Positions 22,140 through 33,279 of a stretch of 64,000 bases of DNA are shown piece after piece. The notes under the pieces were generated by a model. The model saw nothing but the letters and a program-made list of their open reading frames with translations, was not told the DNA's origin and ran no database searches. How positions within the stretch are numbered: the first letter of the stretch is position 1; each line of letters opens with the position of its first letter. The stretch comes from Ignelater luminosus (lineage: Eukaryota > Arthropoda > Insecta > Coleoptera > Elateridae), in contig VTPC01008057.1 of the NCBI GenBank assembly GCA_011009095.1, positions 1 through 64,000 of the forward strand. The letters run 5' to 3'. A program made the translations under genes and the position numbers.

Positions 22140-23590
22140 TTTAACAGTAAAATTCTCTGATGTTTCATTCATGTATTTTTATATTACTTTTTGTGCTATT
22201 TAATGTAATTTTTATTAGTCGTACTTATTTCGGCGGTACATTGAACTCTTCCATAGCCTTTATTACGTTGTTTTTTTTAATTGAATCATACGCCTTCTTA
22301 AAGTCTATGAAAAGCGTTAGGGTTTCCTTCATGAAAAAATATTTGATCTGTTGTTCCTCTCCCTTTCCTAGGACTTGTCTGATATTCTCCTAATTGTGGT
22401 TCTACAAAGTGTTCATAAATGTTTCTAGGTCCAGTTGGCTATAGAATCTAATTAATGATGTGCCGCCTTATTGATTTACTTCAACAACTACTGCGTATTT
22501 GTTTTCTGTCATTTGTCAATTGCAAATGTCATTGTCCTGCATTTAGCTGTTTAGTTATTTTTGTGGTAAAATTTGTTGTATTGTTTCACGTTTTATTTTT
22601 TATTTGTTTTTTATTTATTGATTGCTATTTATTATTGTTTATTAAAAACTAATTTTAACTTAATTCTTAAAAAACGTAAAGTAGGCAACCATTATAACAA
22701 CGATGCAATGCATGTAATGTGACGAACATTCTAATACATATCCTGTTTTCAAAAGGCGGGAGATGCAGCCGCAAGCATGATTTCACAGCCCACTGGACCT
22801 TTATGATATTTATGAACACTTTGTACTATTTCCTCTAATCTTCTTTTAATTAAGGTTGCTGTTACTTTGTAGGTTACGTCTACCAGGGATATGCCTCTGT
22901 AGTTGTTGCAATCGGTTCCATTTTTTTGTATTGGGCATTTTCTCTTCTTCCTATATCTTTCGCACTAGCTGGTATAAATGGCTCTTTAGTTCTTCACTCT
23001 CGTACTTCAAGTTTTCTGTCGTGACTCCATTGTTCTTAGGATTTCTATTATTTTTCTTGCTCTGGATAATTTCTTCAATTTCTTCCTTTGTGGGTTCATC
23101 TATTTGATTATTTTCCACCGTTCTTACTAATGGTCCCTTGTATTCTTCTTTAGTATTTTCATTTAGCATTTCTGAAAAGTATTCTCTTCGTGTTTCTTTC
23201 ATTTTTTCGTGTTTTCTTATTTAACTTCCATTTTTATCCTTAATATACATATAGCATGTGATTAGCCTTTCCTTTTCCTTTCTTGACTTCCTTGTAGAAG
23301 TTCCTAATCTCGTTTCTTTTTTTTTCTTCTTGTTTGATGTGTTTCTAGCTTGAGTTCTTCCATGATCTCTATCAGCTTATCTAGCTTGTCCTCACTTTCT
23401 CTTGACTTTGACAGCGTCCTTGTGGTTTTTGAGCTTTCACTAAAGTTTTCGTCCGTTGTGTAGTTGTCGTCACTTTCCATTCTTATTACTGGATTCTTAT
23501 CTCTCAAATGTATACCTACTAATAAATTCCAGTACCAGTAAATTCCTTCTACTCCACGACAAATTCCAAAGTTAGGCAACACTTCTCTCC
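22140..23590 (-). mobile_element. Non-LTR retrotransposon fragment (minus), RT N-terminal half
   Basis: The minus strand carries a Ser/Lys/Glu-rich leader (23304-23490) and then EPTKEEIEEIIQSKKNN and LKYESEELKSHLYQLVRK (22951-23202). This is followed by NYRGISLVDVTYKV and LIKRRLEEI (about 22830-22915). After the MITE come RKGRGTTDQIF (about 22365) and LTLFIDFKKAYDSI (about 22290), which is RT motif A. The element ends at about 22150 against the gypsy element, so the catalytic xxDD region is lost. Several frameshifts make it dead. Confidence 0.88.
22405..22823. mobile_element. MITE (419 bp), TA target site, ~44-bp inverted repeats
   Basis: Both ends begin CAAAGTGTTCATAAAT on opposite strands. 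Similarity continues inward to about 44 bases (GGTCCAGTTGGCT against GGTCCAGTGGGCT). TA dinucleotides flank it at 22403-22404 and 22824-22825, the target duplication of Tc1/mariner-type elements. Taking it out leaves one TA and the host RT frame reads through the junction (LEEIV joined to EPQLGEYQ), which confirms the borders. There is no transposase; the 65-residue plus ORF inside is hydrophobic noise. Confidence 0.9.
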
Positions 23591-24869
23591 TTTGCTCTTG
23601 GATATCAGCATTTAATGTTTTTATTTGTTAACCTCACTCGATTTTATTATTTTAGAGAACAGTTCCTATCGGTCATGGATGTTAAATTCACTCTATGTTG
23701 AACTCACTAAGTAAGATTTATTTTTTGGCACTTTCTTGTATTTGACTTTCACAATACCACACGATTTTCGGGTTAAATGCCGATGAAAAATCAAACACTT
23801 TTATCGCTTCAACGCAATCCTTTATTATCGAAAAATAACAATCAGTAGCTTGCAAAGTCATTCAAGAGTCAACTGATAGTCTCAAAACGGCTCGTACATC
23901 AATTTTGCTCAGACAGCAAAGCTACCTCCTACAGTTAACTAGCCAGTTTCCAGATCTGGAAATAATTTTAGACAAACATGATTTGCAGTGTGTAATGACG
24001 ATGTTCCTTATGTTGTATAATGCGACTTAAAAACATCTTTCCCAACCAGCATCAATAGTTTGAAGCAAAAGAATTTCCAGGCAAGAAGACTGTAGCCATG
24101 ACTCACGACTGTTTCAGAACGATCAGAAAGAAGTTACAAATCGCATTTTAGAGATTAAAACAGAGAAAGAATGCTAAGCCGAGCCCTTCCCTGCAAAATC
24201 ACCAACTATCTTGTGTTGCATCAATTTTTGATTAGCTTTAGGCACATGTCTGATGTTAGAGTCAAACGTTCTGAGATCTGCTGGTTATATCTGTACTATC
24301 TCCATAGGCTTGTGGGTGTTTAGCCTATCCAAAAACTGAAATAGTTCCCTCCAAAAAAAGATTTTTATCAAGCCCTAGCCAATTTTCTAAATAAATATGT
24401 TTTGTATGAGTGAATTATAACTACGCCTGTGACTGGTTTTTTTTCCCAAAAAAATAATCTAAAACTTCTTTTTCAGTACAGGCCAGTTGTGATTGCCTTT
24501 ACAGTCATGCAGATCCAAGCCTTGGATCATTTTCGAAGTTGGGTTTGATCAGAAAGCCTGAGTCGGATTACGGAGAAATGGATTTTGTAACGGTTGATCA
24601 TTAGAAACGTTTACCCTGGCTAGGTATTACCATGTCTGAAAGCTAGAACGTTCAATATTTAGATTTAGACTATCGTTCAGTCGTGGTTTAATCTCTAAAA
24701 GAAGTTGAAGTGGTCCATTACTTTTTTCTGGATGCAAAGACCTACCGTTCTACGTGAGTCCAAAACCGCTCATGTCCGTGCAGTTGTAAATACTGATATC
24801 GTGAATACTCAAAGGCAGGATGGATTGATGCACGCGTTATCTGATGAGTGAACCTTCTGAGAATCCAGA
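23591..24869. other. Non-coding spacer between two non-LTR elements
   Basis: No gene or element supported. Base composition is less AT-rich from about 24450 onward, but no long frame is visible. Confidence 0.35.
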
Positions 24870-25074
24870 AGAGACATTCAACTCCGCCTGTGGTGGCGAT
24901 TGGGTGGATTGAGTAGCTTAAGAGTCGCCACTGCCAGTCCCAAGCCCAAACAAAGGAAGAGGGTTTGCGAGTAAGACTAGCAACCTGCTACGCTCACAGA
25001 AGTACAAGATGGCCTCAAAATAGAACGGATGAAACAATGACGACACCGGCTGCAAAAAAGGATATGCGACAGAA

Positions 25075-25520
25075 TTGAGTCTAAATATATTAAGAATAGG
25101 CACATGGAATATAGGATCATGGCTACCCAGAGAACAGAAAATAATAACAGAGATAGAACAGCACAATATTGAAATAAGCGCTTTTAGCGAGACTAAGCAA
25201 AAAGGGAAAGGAACAATTAGTAGACAACTACACGATACAACTGGGAAAGAGAAAAACAAACCTGATAGCTACGGGAAGAGGACGAACAGAAAGCGACCAA
25301 TTCTACGACGAACTTCAAGACTTAATTGATACTATTCCAAAAACAAGAAAGCACGATATTACTAGGAGATCCTAATGGGCGAGTGGGAAATAATGTCAGC
25401 CCTTGTATAAAACAAAAATTCAATGAGGAGGTGGGCAACGAGAGTGGAGAGAACCTATAAACAACACGTTCTATAAGCACGCCATACAACATAAGATAAC
25501 TTCGTCTAATAGCAAAGGGC
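25075..25520 (+). pseudogene. APE endonuclease domain, degenerate
   Basis: It starts LRIGTWNIGSWLPREQKI and then has EISAFSETKQKGKG, the N-terminal motifs of non-LTR endonucleases (the W-N and S-E-T-K positions match the family). After a large internal deletion and frameshift, PNGRVGNN appears near 25375, corresponding to the D-x-N-x-R-x-G motif. The deletion makes the domain far shorter than the usual ~220 residues. Confidence 0.8.
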
Positions 25521-26003
25521 AACAGTCAGTGATCGACTATGTATTATCCCAAAGAAATTTTAGATGTAATAGTACTATCATCTGCTAACGTTGGCTCTTT
25601 GTAAACTAAGACGGGACGCAAAGTCAATAAAAACGAAACCGGTATACACACAAAGTTTGGCACACCCCATAACACGATCTTTATATGAAAAAAGATTTAA
25701 GCAGAAACTCGACGACATTAGTAACGCGCACGAGATGCAAGACGTAAATTGTCTTTGGAGCGAAACTGAAAACTGCGGAAGAAGCTATAGGAAAACGAAT
25801 GACAAACATAAATAAACGGAACGCAGCGACTCCCTGGTTTGACAAAGAGATGAGAAAGCTAGCAGCAGAGAAAAGTCTTCATAAAATGTAAGACAGAGAA
25901 AATGCAGAAAGAAAAGAGATAGATACGTGCAAGCACGCAACGAAACAAATTAAAAAAAATTAGAAAAGTAAAGAGAAAATATTGAGAAAGGTACACAAGC
26001 GAA

Positions 26004-27408
26004 ATGGAGCATGATTTGTATGGTGCACAGAAGCAGATATGGAGGATGCTACAAAACCAGAAAGAAAAAACATGTGAAACTGTAAAAGTCAATAACATAG
26101 AAAATAAAGAATGGATGGAGCATTTTCGAGAGCTGTATCGTAGTGAAAAAGAACAAACAGTAAAGATCAATTGTAGCAACAATACAAACGACGAATCTAT
26201 AAGTGTAGATATGAATGAAATACAAAGTTCAATAAAGAAAATGAAAGACAGAAAGTCTCCAGGGCCCGATGGAATCAACAATGAACTAATCAAATACGGC
26301 GGAGAGAGCTCTGAAACTGTTTACCGCTATGATTAAAAGCAAATTGGAAAAGAACATAAACATAGTAGAAGGACAACAAGGGTTCCAGAGAAACAGAAGC
26401 ACGATAGATGCAATCTTCATTATTGAGAAGGCTATTGAATATGACAGCCGCCTTCATGTATGCTTCGTCGATCTAAAAGGAGCATCTTCCATGAAAACGG
26501 AATCTCAAAAACAACATCATCGACATAATACACGAGTTAAACACAGATGGGAAAACTGCAATACGTACATCCTATGAATGTACTGAGGAGATCTCAATAA
26601 ATAAAGGCGTGAGACAAGGGGACTCTTTAAGCCCCTTTCTGTTCAACTTAATAATGAACAAACTAAGTGAAAATCTAAAACAGCTGAACGGATACATTGC
26701 GGGAAATTTTAAAGTGAACATAGTCTGCTATACCGATGACGCTATGCTGGCGGCAGAAGATGATCTGCAGAGACTACTATAATAAATTTAAACTAACAGT
26801 ATCACGATATAACACTGAAATTTCAACAACAAAAACGAAAGTAATGGTAATAGCGAAAGAGCCCACAAGATCTAAATTAGAGATTGGCGGAGAAGTGTTG
26901 GAGCAGGTGATGGAGTTTAAGTGTTAGGAGGTGGAAATCATGAGCAAATATACTGTTTGAGACTCAAAAGAAAATCACGAAAGCATCACGGGTGACTGGA
27001 AGCTTGAATAGCGTAATATGGCAGAATAAATATTTGAGTAGAAGGAGTAAGGTCCAGATATACAAGACCATGGTAGGGCCTATAATGACATATGCAAATG
27101 AAACTGAATCGGAAACAAAAGCAACTAAGAGAAAACTAAGAACAACAGAAATGAAGATATTAAGAAAAATAATCAGAGTAATATTGAGAGACACGCACAG
27201 AAACACGGAAATAAGACAATGGTGCAACATACAGGACGTAGTAAGGTGGGCAAAAGACAGAAAGAAGATCTGGAACGAACACGTGAATAGGATGGGGGAG
27301 GAAAGAAATGCAGAGCAGTACAGAGATGGGATACCAAGAGGTAGACGACCACCAGGCAGGTCACCGAAAAGATGGAACCAGAGCTGGTTTTCGTCATCCG
27401 CCGAATAA
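26004..27408 (+). pseudogene. Non-LTR reverse transcriptase and C-terminal part, degenerate
   Basis: The first frame has SPGPDGINNELIKYG (about 26259). The second has EGQQGFQRNRSTIDAIFIIE and CFVDLKGA (motif A, with the catalytic Asp present). Next come KGVRQGDSLSPFLFN and CYTDDAMLAAED (motif C is YTDD instead of YADD). TTKTKVMVIAKEP follows. The last frame (26992-27408) holds the basic C-terminal region with NRMGEERNAEQ and RGRRPPGRSPKRWN. At least four frame breaks. Confidence 0.88.
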
Positions 27409-27440
27409 AGAGACCTGACAAACAAGACATGGTCTTAGTC

Positions 27441-27501
27441 AAAAGAAGAAAAAGAAGAAGAAGAAGAAGAAGAAGAAGAAAAAGAAGAGGAAGAAAAAGA
27501 C
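27441..27501. repeat. AAG microsatellite at the 3' end of the non-LTR element
   Basis: About 60 bases of agaagaaga with few interruptions directly follow the C-terminal region. Such simple tails are normal ends for several non-LTR clades. The Arg-rich and Leu-rich ORFs on the two strands are by-products. Confidence 0.9.
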
Positions 27502-27560
27502 ATTCAAAGATCAGTCCAACTGAGATGTTGTATCCTGGAGGCACGCGTTATTATGGAATT

Positions 27561-28182
27561 GTGTTCGTGCTCATGATGGAAAGGTAAAGCAACACAACGA
27601 TACTGTCAAAGTTGTGGCAAAGTGAAAAAGTACTTGCAGACCGATTATCACTATCAAGCAAAAGATTAAAAAGCAGATGATGCAAGCTTTTGTCATTTAA
27701 AAATCAGCAAAGTTGAGAGATCACTTACTACCGTGTGATGCTCTCGGTTGGTGACGGGAAGGTTACGCTCGACTTTGACTTATTCGCAAAAAATGGATTG
27801 TACTTCTACCGAACATTTTGACTGATCGTAGTAGCAAAACAACTTTCTAGTACCCCAATACCTTATCTGTAATTAATATCTCTGTTTAATTATGTTATGA
27901 CTCCTAAGAACTATTCATAAAAAAGTTGTAAAAAAATTATTTATGTAGTTGGAATATTGTTTAGATTATAATTTTTCATGTACCATATGTGTACATTCTG
28001 TAAGCAAATGTCTAAAAGGTATCAATTTCACTGACACTGCGTAAATATACTGCATAAACAAAATTTATGCGAATCAGTATTAAATTATACGCAAGATTTA
28101 ATTGCTTAAATCCAATTAAAACGCACCCCCAAATTGAAATGCAACTTAATTCGACAAATCATAAATTTTATTGTCCCTAGTG
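27561..28182. other. Non-coding, AT-rich
   Basis: Nothing supported. Confidence 0.4.
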
Positions 28183-28240
28183 GCGCACAAGTTTGTACTA
28201 ACGTTTGCTTCAAAAGGTCATAAGTTCATCCCTGGCCTAA
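28183..28240 (+). mobile_element. tRNA-like SINE head, degenerate
   Basis: TAGTGGCGCACAAGTTTG is close to a pol III A box. About 35 bases later AGGTCATAAGTTCATCCCTGG resembles a B box of the type GGTTCRANNCC with one mismatch. The spacing fits a tRNA-derived head. No intact cloverleaf can be drawn, so it is not called as a tRNA. Confidence 0.45.
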
Positions 28241-28619
28241 AGGCCATAATATAATGTTTAAATGCGAGTTGAAATTCAAAGCATGGTGCCTACACACTTC
28301 AAATAAAAACTTTTTTGCTACGTACAAACGTTCTTCAAATATTGGTTTTGTTTTTATCGAGATTCAAGAGGAATTAAAAACAATTTTTCTGTAAACAAAA
28401 CGATCAAATAAAAACAGGAAAGTTTATCCAAATTTGCCATTGAAGAATTTAACCGTCTGACATTTCGTGCTATCTTCAAATTAGATTTTCACTTTTAGCG
28501 GTAGCATGTTCTTCTAATGCTGTTCGTCAATAATATGTGACGGCATTTCCAAATATCAACACTCACTTCAATGAAAGCAAAAAAAAATAAAGTTTGGTAA
28601 TAGATATAAAACTATAACC

Positions 28620-28770
28620 TCTGCAAATAGCGCAACCGCTCAAATATTGATGAGAATTAAAATTTCTGCGCAGTACTATATTTGGTAAACATTTCTTTCT
28701 CAATTCTCATTCATAATAATTTTTTTCATTAGTTTTTTACTGTATAGTGTATTTTATATTTTAAGGTGTT
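28620..28770 (+). promoter_or_regulatory. Sequence resembling the Lamp1 5' flank
   Basis: AATAGCGCAACCGCTCAAATATTGATGAG and the following TTCTGCGCAGT match AATAGCGCAATCTCACAAATATTGATGAG and TTCTGCGCATT of 45112-45165 in order and spacing. Weaker similarity continues for about 80 bases (ctcattcataataatttttttcatta against ctcattcagaatattttctttaatca). No open frame follows here, so it is a solitary copy of that flank or a shared repeat. Confidence 0.5.
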
Positions 28771-30532
28771 TATGTAGTAAGTTTTTACAAAAATTGTCGC
28801 TACAGTTAGCAGTAAGTTAATTGATTTGCCTTCATTTTACTGCAGTTCGTGAATAATTTATTTTTGCTAACATTGTGGGTTTGAATGTTTATATCTCAGT
28901 CGCTCTTTAAACAAACGAACAACCTAAACAAATGAGTTATAACAGTAAAGTGAATACTTATAAATTTTCTTTTTAACCTATTATTTATAGGTTAGGAGAA
29001 CTAATGTAGTACTAATTATAATTACATTGAAAGGATTGACGTTTTCATTTTTGCTATTATGGTATCAATACTATTTAAATCCGATTTAAACTCATTCGAG
29101 TTCTAGCAGTATTTAACAAGAAGAGATTTCTGATGTTTGTAATAAACACAGACTTCTAGGTTATGTAAACCAGTTGCAATTTAGTACCGCGAGAGAAATA
29201 TTTCCTAATTTTGCTGTAACGCCTACGAATAAATAGATAACCAGTTAAGCAGCAAACGCCGAAGGATACGAGAAGAACAGCACGGTTTTATTCTAATATT
29301 TAAATTGTGTTGGTTTCCTTTTTGTAATAGTAGTTGATTTGAAAGTTCTAGTCTATGACTAGAAGATCAACCGGCAAAACGCGACGTGGCATTTTAACAA
29401 CAATCCCCTGTTGTACCAAGTATCGACTACAGGACTACCAAAATATTAAAGTTGTACATTTAAAGAAATAGAAATCGAAGGGCTGGTTATTCATTTTTAT
29501 GACTTTTCTACAAGGCAAACTCCGGAAACAGGCATTTATCTGGAAAGCCCACACGGGCAGGAGAGCTGCGCTTGATTTTACAGGCTGAGGTCTATGTCAT
29601 TCTGTCGATGGTGTACCCTAGGTCTTTTAATTGAGATCCTCACAGATCAGTACACCTTAAGAAGGTAACTCAAAGATGTAGAGGAAGACTCAATATGCCC
29701 GAAATGTGTTTTTACTTTCTGGGGAAATGTGAGAGTTATGAAAGGCTGAGGTTCAAAATCTTACAGGCCGTTACCCTAACAAGGGATGAGTTGAGTTCTC
29801 TAGCCTGAAATCTACAGAAAAAGCTAAAGTCTCCGACAAAGTGTAATGTACGATTTCAACAGCTGACTTTAAAAAAGCGTTAAATAGAAAAGGGTACACT
29901 CGTAAATGTCTATCAAAACGGTTGCTTTCTTTAACACATGTCAATACAATGTTTTGGACAAACTTGGCACGATCCCGTTATGGCAAAGAACAACATAACC
30001 TTTACGGCTAAAAATGATAAACTTTCAAAGGTTAAGGAAAGTTTATGAAAACGGATTGCTATTAAGCAGATTGGATCGTTAACATTAATTTAAATTATAT
30101 TTCTGTGCCCAATAAGTATGTCACATAAAATCTATACTGATTATTCAAATTAGATTAGTGTAGCTCATAAAGATTAAGTATCGAAAATTGTGCCAAAACT
30201 TTTAGGGCATACGTTAACAACTAATATTTGAAAAATAGAAAAAGGAAGGCGAATATAGTCTTGTTCACGAGCGACTCATACCCTAGAAACGGCGTTGTTA
30301 AAATCTTCTATTCAAAGTAAACCAACATCAATGAATCTACGAAGTACACAACTAAGCGAAGAAAACAGAGTCCAGGCAAGGCGGTTTGACAAAAAAACGC
30401 ATAATTCAGAAATTTGACTTAATCTATTGCTTGGTAGGATCAGATGGTAGCGGTAACAAAGCGGCATATAGATTAACTTCGACCATGTTTAATGCCAATT
30501 CCATTTGCCGAAGAACCAAGAGACACTGCTAG
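28771..30532. other. Non-coding, AT-rich
   Basis: No exon or element that I can support. The piece at 29500-29700 is richer in G+C without a convincing frame. Confidence 0.35.
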
Positions 30533-30712
30533 GAAAAATGTAACGTTTACAAAGCCACCATCCCAGCTGAAGCATTACTCAAGAAGGCAACGCTTGTCAA
30601 CCTACACGGGCAAATCCTTAACCCCAAAATCAAACCGAAAACCATCAAGATCAAGCCCAACAGACTTTTAGGAGGTCCGGAACAGCGAGACAACAACCAG
30701 CTCTGCATTTGA
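30533..30712 (+). CDS. Candidate exon, 59 open codons, unknown
   Basis: A CTGCTAG at 30526-30532 could be an acceptor. The frame then runs 59 codons to TGA (30710-30712) and reads like a protein (ATIPAEALLKKATLVNLHGQ, then a Lys/Pro/Ile-rich stretch). The opposite strand is open too (down to 30547) and would give a peptide with a hydrophobic GLILMVFGLILGL core but no ATG at its beginning. Only one of the two can be right, and possibly neither. The G+C content is raised relative to flanks. Confidence 0.2.
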   Translation, partial: EKCNVYKATIPAEALLKKATLVNLHGQILNPKIKPKTIKIKPNRLLGGPEQRDNNQLCI

Positions 30713-31249
30713 CGTCCATCCGGCACTTCAGGTTGAAATGCAAAACTTTCACTCTTTATTTGCTTTATTTCCACACATTATCTTTTAAAGCTTCAAGCTA
30801 TAGGTTGTACCTCACTGCTCTTCAAAATTAGACTTTGCTTTTTCATTTTTAATCACCAATTACTTATATGTTACAGATTAACATCTGCCTGTCTTGTTTT
30901 GGTGGTATCTTGATCCAGAGTTTAGTCCCTTCCACAACGTTGACCTCTGCCTAGATCAAGTGTTTCAAGATTCATAATCTGTAAACACAACCACAGTCGG
31001 GGTAAGGTCTCTGGATATGAGGACGTAAAATCAATGAGAAGAATGGAAAGCAAAAGAGTATCTTTGGAAACTGCAAACACATTTTCTTCCCTTCAGGCGT
31101 AGGTATTGCTGAGGACCAAACTATCTAACTTGGCAATGTATAATAAAGACTTTTTCCAAATACATTAAGTGACTCTTAACGTGTTGTTGCACTACTACAA
31201 CTAGAATTAAAATATCGGCTTGACAGCGCGGATGGACTGACTTGACTAC

Positions 31250-31278
31250 TGACTGACTGTCCATCCTGTGTTTTTATA
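31250..31278 (-). promoter_or_regulatory. Candidate minus-strand core promoter (TATA plus initiator)
   Basis: On the minus strand TATAAAA (31278-31272) is followed by a run of TCAGT words. One, TCAGTA with its A at 31250, sits 28 bases from the first T of the TATA box. Arthropod initiators have the form TCAKTY. No gene could be attached downstream, except the doubtful minus frame at 30547-30714. Confidence 0.2.
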
Positions 31279-31520
31279 ATACCGCAAGACATAAGCGAGT
31301 CATTTAAATTGGGTGACACGTGTGTTCTTGGATGAGATAAGCTGCGGTAGTTCTCTTTCCGTTAAGAAAGATTTTTTAGTTGGGACACATGTGACAATTA
31401 CTTGCGCGGTTTCCCACGAAATTCGAAGAACGAGGGCAAACACACTTTCTATGTACAGTTAGATTATTATTGCTTGTCCAGACGATATTACTTTCCACAG
31501 TCGTTATCAAACTTTTAATT

Positions 31521-32013
31521 TTAATTTGAAGTTGGCGATAAAACCGAGTAAGGGCGAATGTTGACGGATGACAATCGGCGCGTCATAAATAATTCTTTAA
31601 AAATTATTTGTTTCAAACAGTAGGCAACCACTTTAGCAGAAGTGTTTTCCGGGTGGCATTGACTTCGTTCCAAAAAGAATTTCTTAGTGGCCAAGTTCAT
31701 CTTATTAAGCAAATGACAGTAAACGGAATTAAATATAGATAACATTACCTGCGGAAAACAATATTTTTGAACAAGCAATAATGATCTTACTGTATAAACG
31801 GAATGGTGCTCTATCCCGGTACGGCATGAGCTGTTTATCTATGCACAACTGTAGACCAGGATTGAAAGAAGATTTGCAGTTAGACACTAATATTTCAAAT
31901 ATTTCTCTAATTGAAGCTATTTTATCGTTCTTTCTCCTTTCTTGCCTTATTTCGAAATTATCAAAACGCAAAGATTTCGTCAAGACATCGTATCTATCAC
32001 GAGACAACAGCAA
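31521..32013 (-). pseudogene. piggyBac-family transposase remnant
   Basis: The upstream frame (31729-32013) reads LLSRDRYDVLTKSLRFDNFE, KNDKIASIREIFEILVSNCK and LCIDKQLMPYRDRAPFRLY. This matches the conserved piggyBac block in which the first catalytic Asp lies in a 'xIDExLxPFRGRxxFRxY' motif (here ID-K-QL). The downstream frame (31521-31778) has NLATKKFFLERSQCHPENT and ELFMTRRLSSVN, corresponding to the later conserved blocks. Sequence between them is missing or shifted. N-terminal coding sequence and terminal repeats are not seen. Confidence 0.75.
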
Positions 32014-32404
32014 GAATAATTGGCTAATTCCCTAAGCAAAGGGAAAGGATTTGCGTCTTACAAGGGTAGAATTTATGCAACTTAAGAGCTCGGCAAACCA
32101 TTTCTTACGAAATTTCTGTGGCAGTCGCTGCTTTTAGAACAGACGATGTTGGAGTTGCGACTGAGCGACTTCATCCAGCACTCTTGGTCCGACTCTTTTT
32201 TTAGAAAAATATTCACTGAGCTAAAATCATTAATTAATGATGCACTTACAAAGTTATTTCGATTAAGTTTTAGCTTATGCCTAACATGCCTGAAATTTGT
32301 TGAAAAACTCAAAAATCTAAAATCCTTGAAGTAGAAGAGAGACGACAATATACAAATCACTACGCGCAAGACAAAGAGGGGATGAACTTTTTTCGATTTC
32401 AATT

Positions 32405-32722
32405 TTGAAGCCGTAATTTTGCATACCTGTCGAGAACGTCTTTGGCTTATTGGTTGACTTTTTCTCGTTTCGCACCAGAGACGCCGATGGGTGGGGCGTT
32501 GGCATCGCTTGGTGCGAAGCGAGGTCGAACGTCGTGACATCGAGACGCCGTCTTTCCGCGTTCGCCGCGCAAGGCGTCCATCGTCCGATAAGCAAAAAGC
32601 TATATACAAATTGCCGCGTGCTAAAAAAAGAAAGAATCATCATTTCTGAAATCCTGAATAAGATATACGGCTATTTTGCAGTCGTAATTTTTCACGTGTG
32701 TCGAAAACGTCTTTGACTTATT
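32405..32722. repeat. Pair of ~48-bp direct repeats, ~270 bp apart
   Basis: GCCGTAATTTTGCATACCTG then TCGAGAACGTCTTTGGCTTATT (about 32408-32452) recurs as GTCGTAATTTTTCACGTGTG then TCGAAAACGTCTTTGACTTATT (about 32680-32722). The interval is GC-rich and open on both strands, without a recognisable protein. Confidence 0.6.
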
Positions 32723-32809
32723 TCGAGACGCAGCCGGCGTCGGCGTCGTCACCACTGAAGGTGGCCCATTCGAAGGCGCAGCCCGAGGATGGTTCAGATT
32801 CGTCTCAGA

Positions 32810-33270
32810 AACAATTAATTCTATAAAAATGAGACGTTGCTAGACAGGTGCGTTGGTGGAAAGGCTTACAGAAGATGTGTGCGGACCGACTGCATTTCGT
32901 CTTTTGTTTAGCAAGCATCCCGTATCTCAGGAACGGCTGATCCTATACAGATGGGATGCTGGCAGGTAGGTACGGTGCCGGAAAGTTTTTCAGAACATAA
33001 CATTCCGTGTCTCAGGTACGGCTGGATCCTATAGAGATGAAACTGTGGCAGGTAGGTGTGGTGGGTGATAGGGTTGCAGAGGAAACGTGCGGGGCCGATC
33101 GTATTTTGTTTTTTTTTTGGCGAACATCCCATGTCTCAGGAACCTTTGATGCTATAGAGATGAGACTTTGGTAGGTAAGTGCCGTAATCTTCCTAATCTT
33201 TGATGTAGAAATCACCCTGCTACGAAAGGTTTCGAAAAGATGGGTGCGGGGCCGACCGTATTTGTTTATT
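32810..33270. repeat. Tandem repeat, ~125-bp unit, about 3.5 copies
   Basis: The anchor ATGAGACNTTGGCAGGTAGGT appears at about 32827, 32952, 33037 and 33160. Between anchors lie GCGGGGCCGATCGTATTTTG and CATCCCATGTCTCAGGAACG. Spacings are 125, 85 and 123, so the second full unit has a ~40-base deletion. It is GC-richer than the surroundings. Confidence 0.75.
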
Positions 33271-33279
33271 TATGATAGA

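Larger units (their letters stand above)
24870..27560 (+). mobile_element. APE-type non-LTR retrotransposon, nearly full length but broken
   Basis: It opens with a GC-richer leader (24870-25070) containing gagggtttgcgagtaagac and caacctgctacg. An apurinic-type endonuclease, reverse transcriptase and C-terminal region follow in many short frames, and it closes in an AAG microsatellite. The order endonuclease-RT and the simple-repeat 3' end fit non-LTR elements. The clade cannot be settled by eye. Confidence 0.88.

Noticed and set aside
27173..27587. Leu-rich and Arg-rich ORFs over the AAG tract
   Set aside because: Product of the microsatellite and antisense of the non-LTR C-terminal region.
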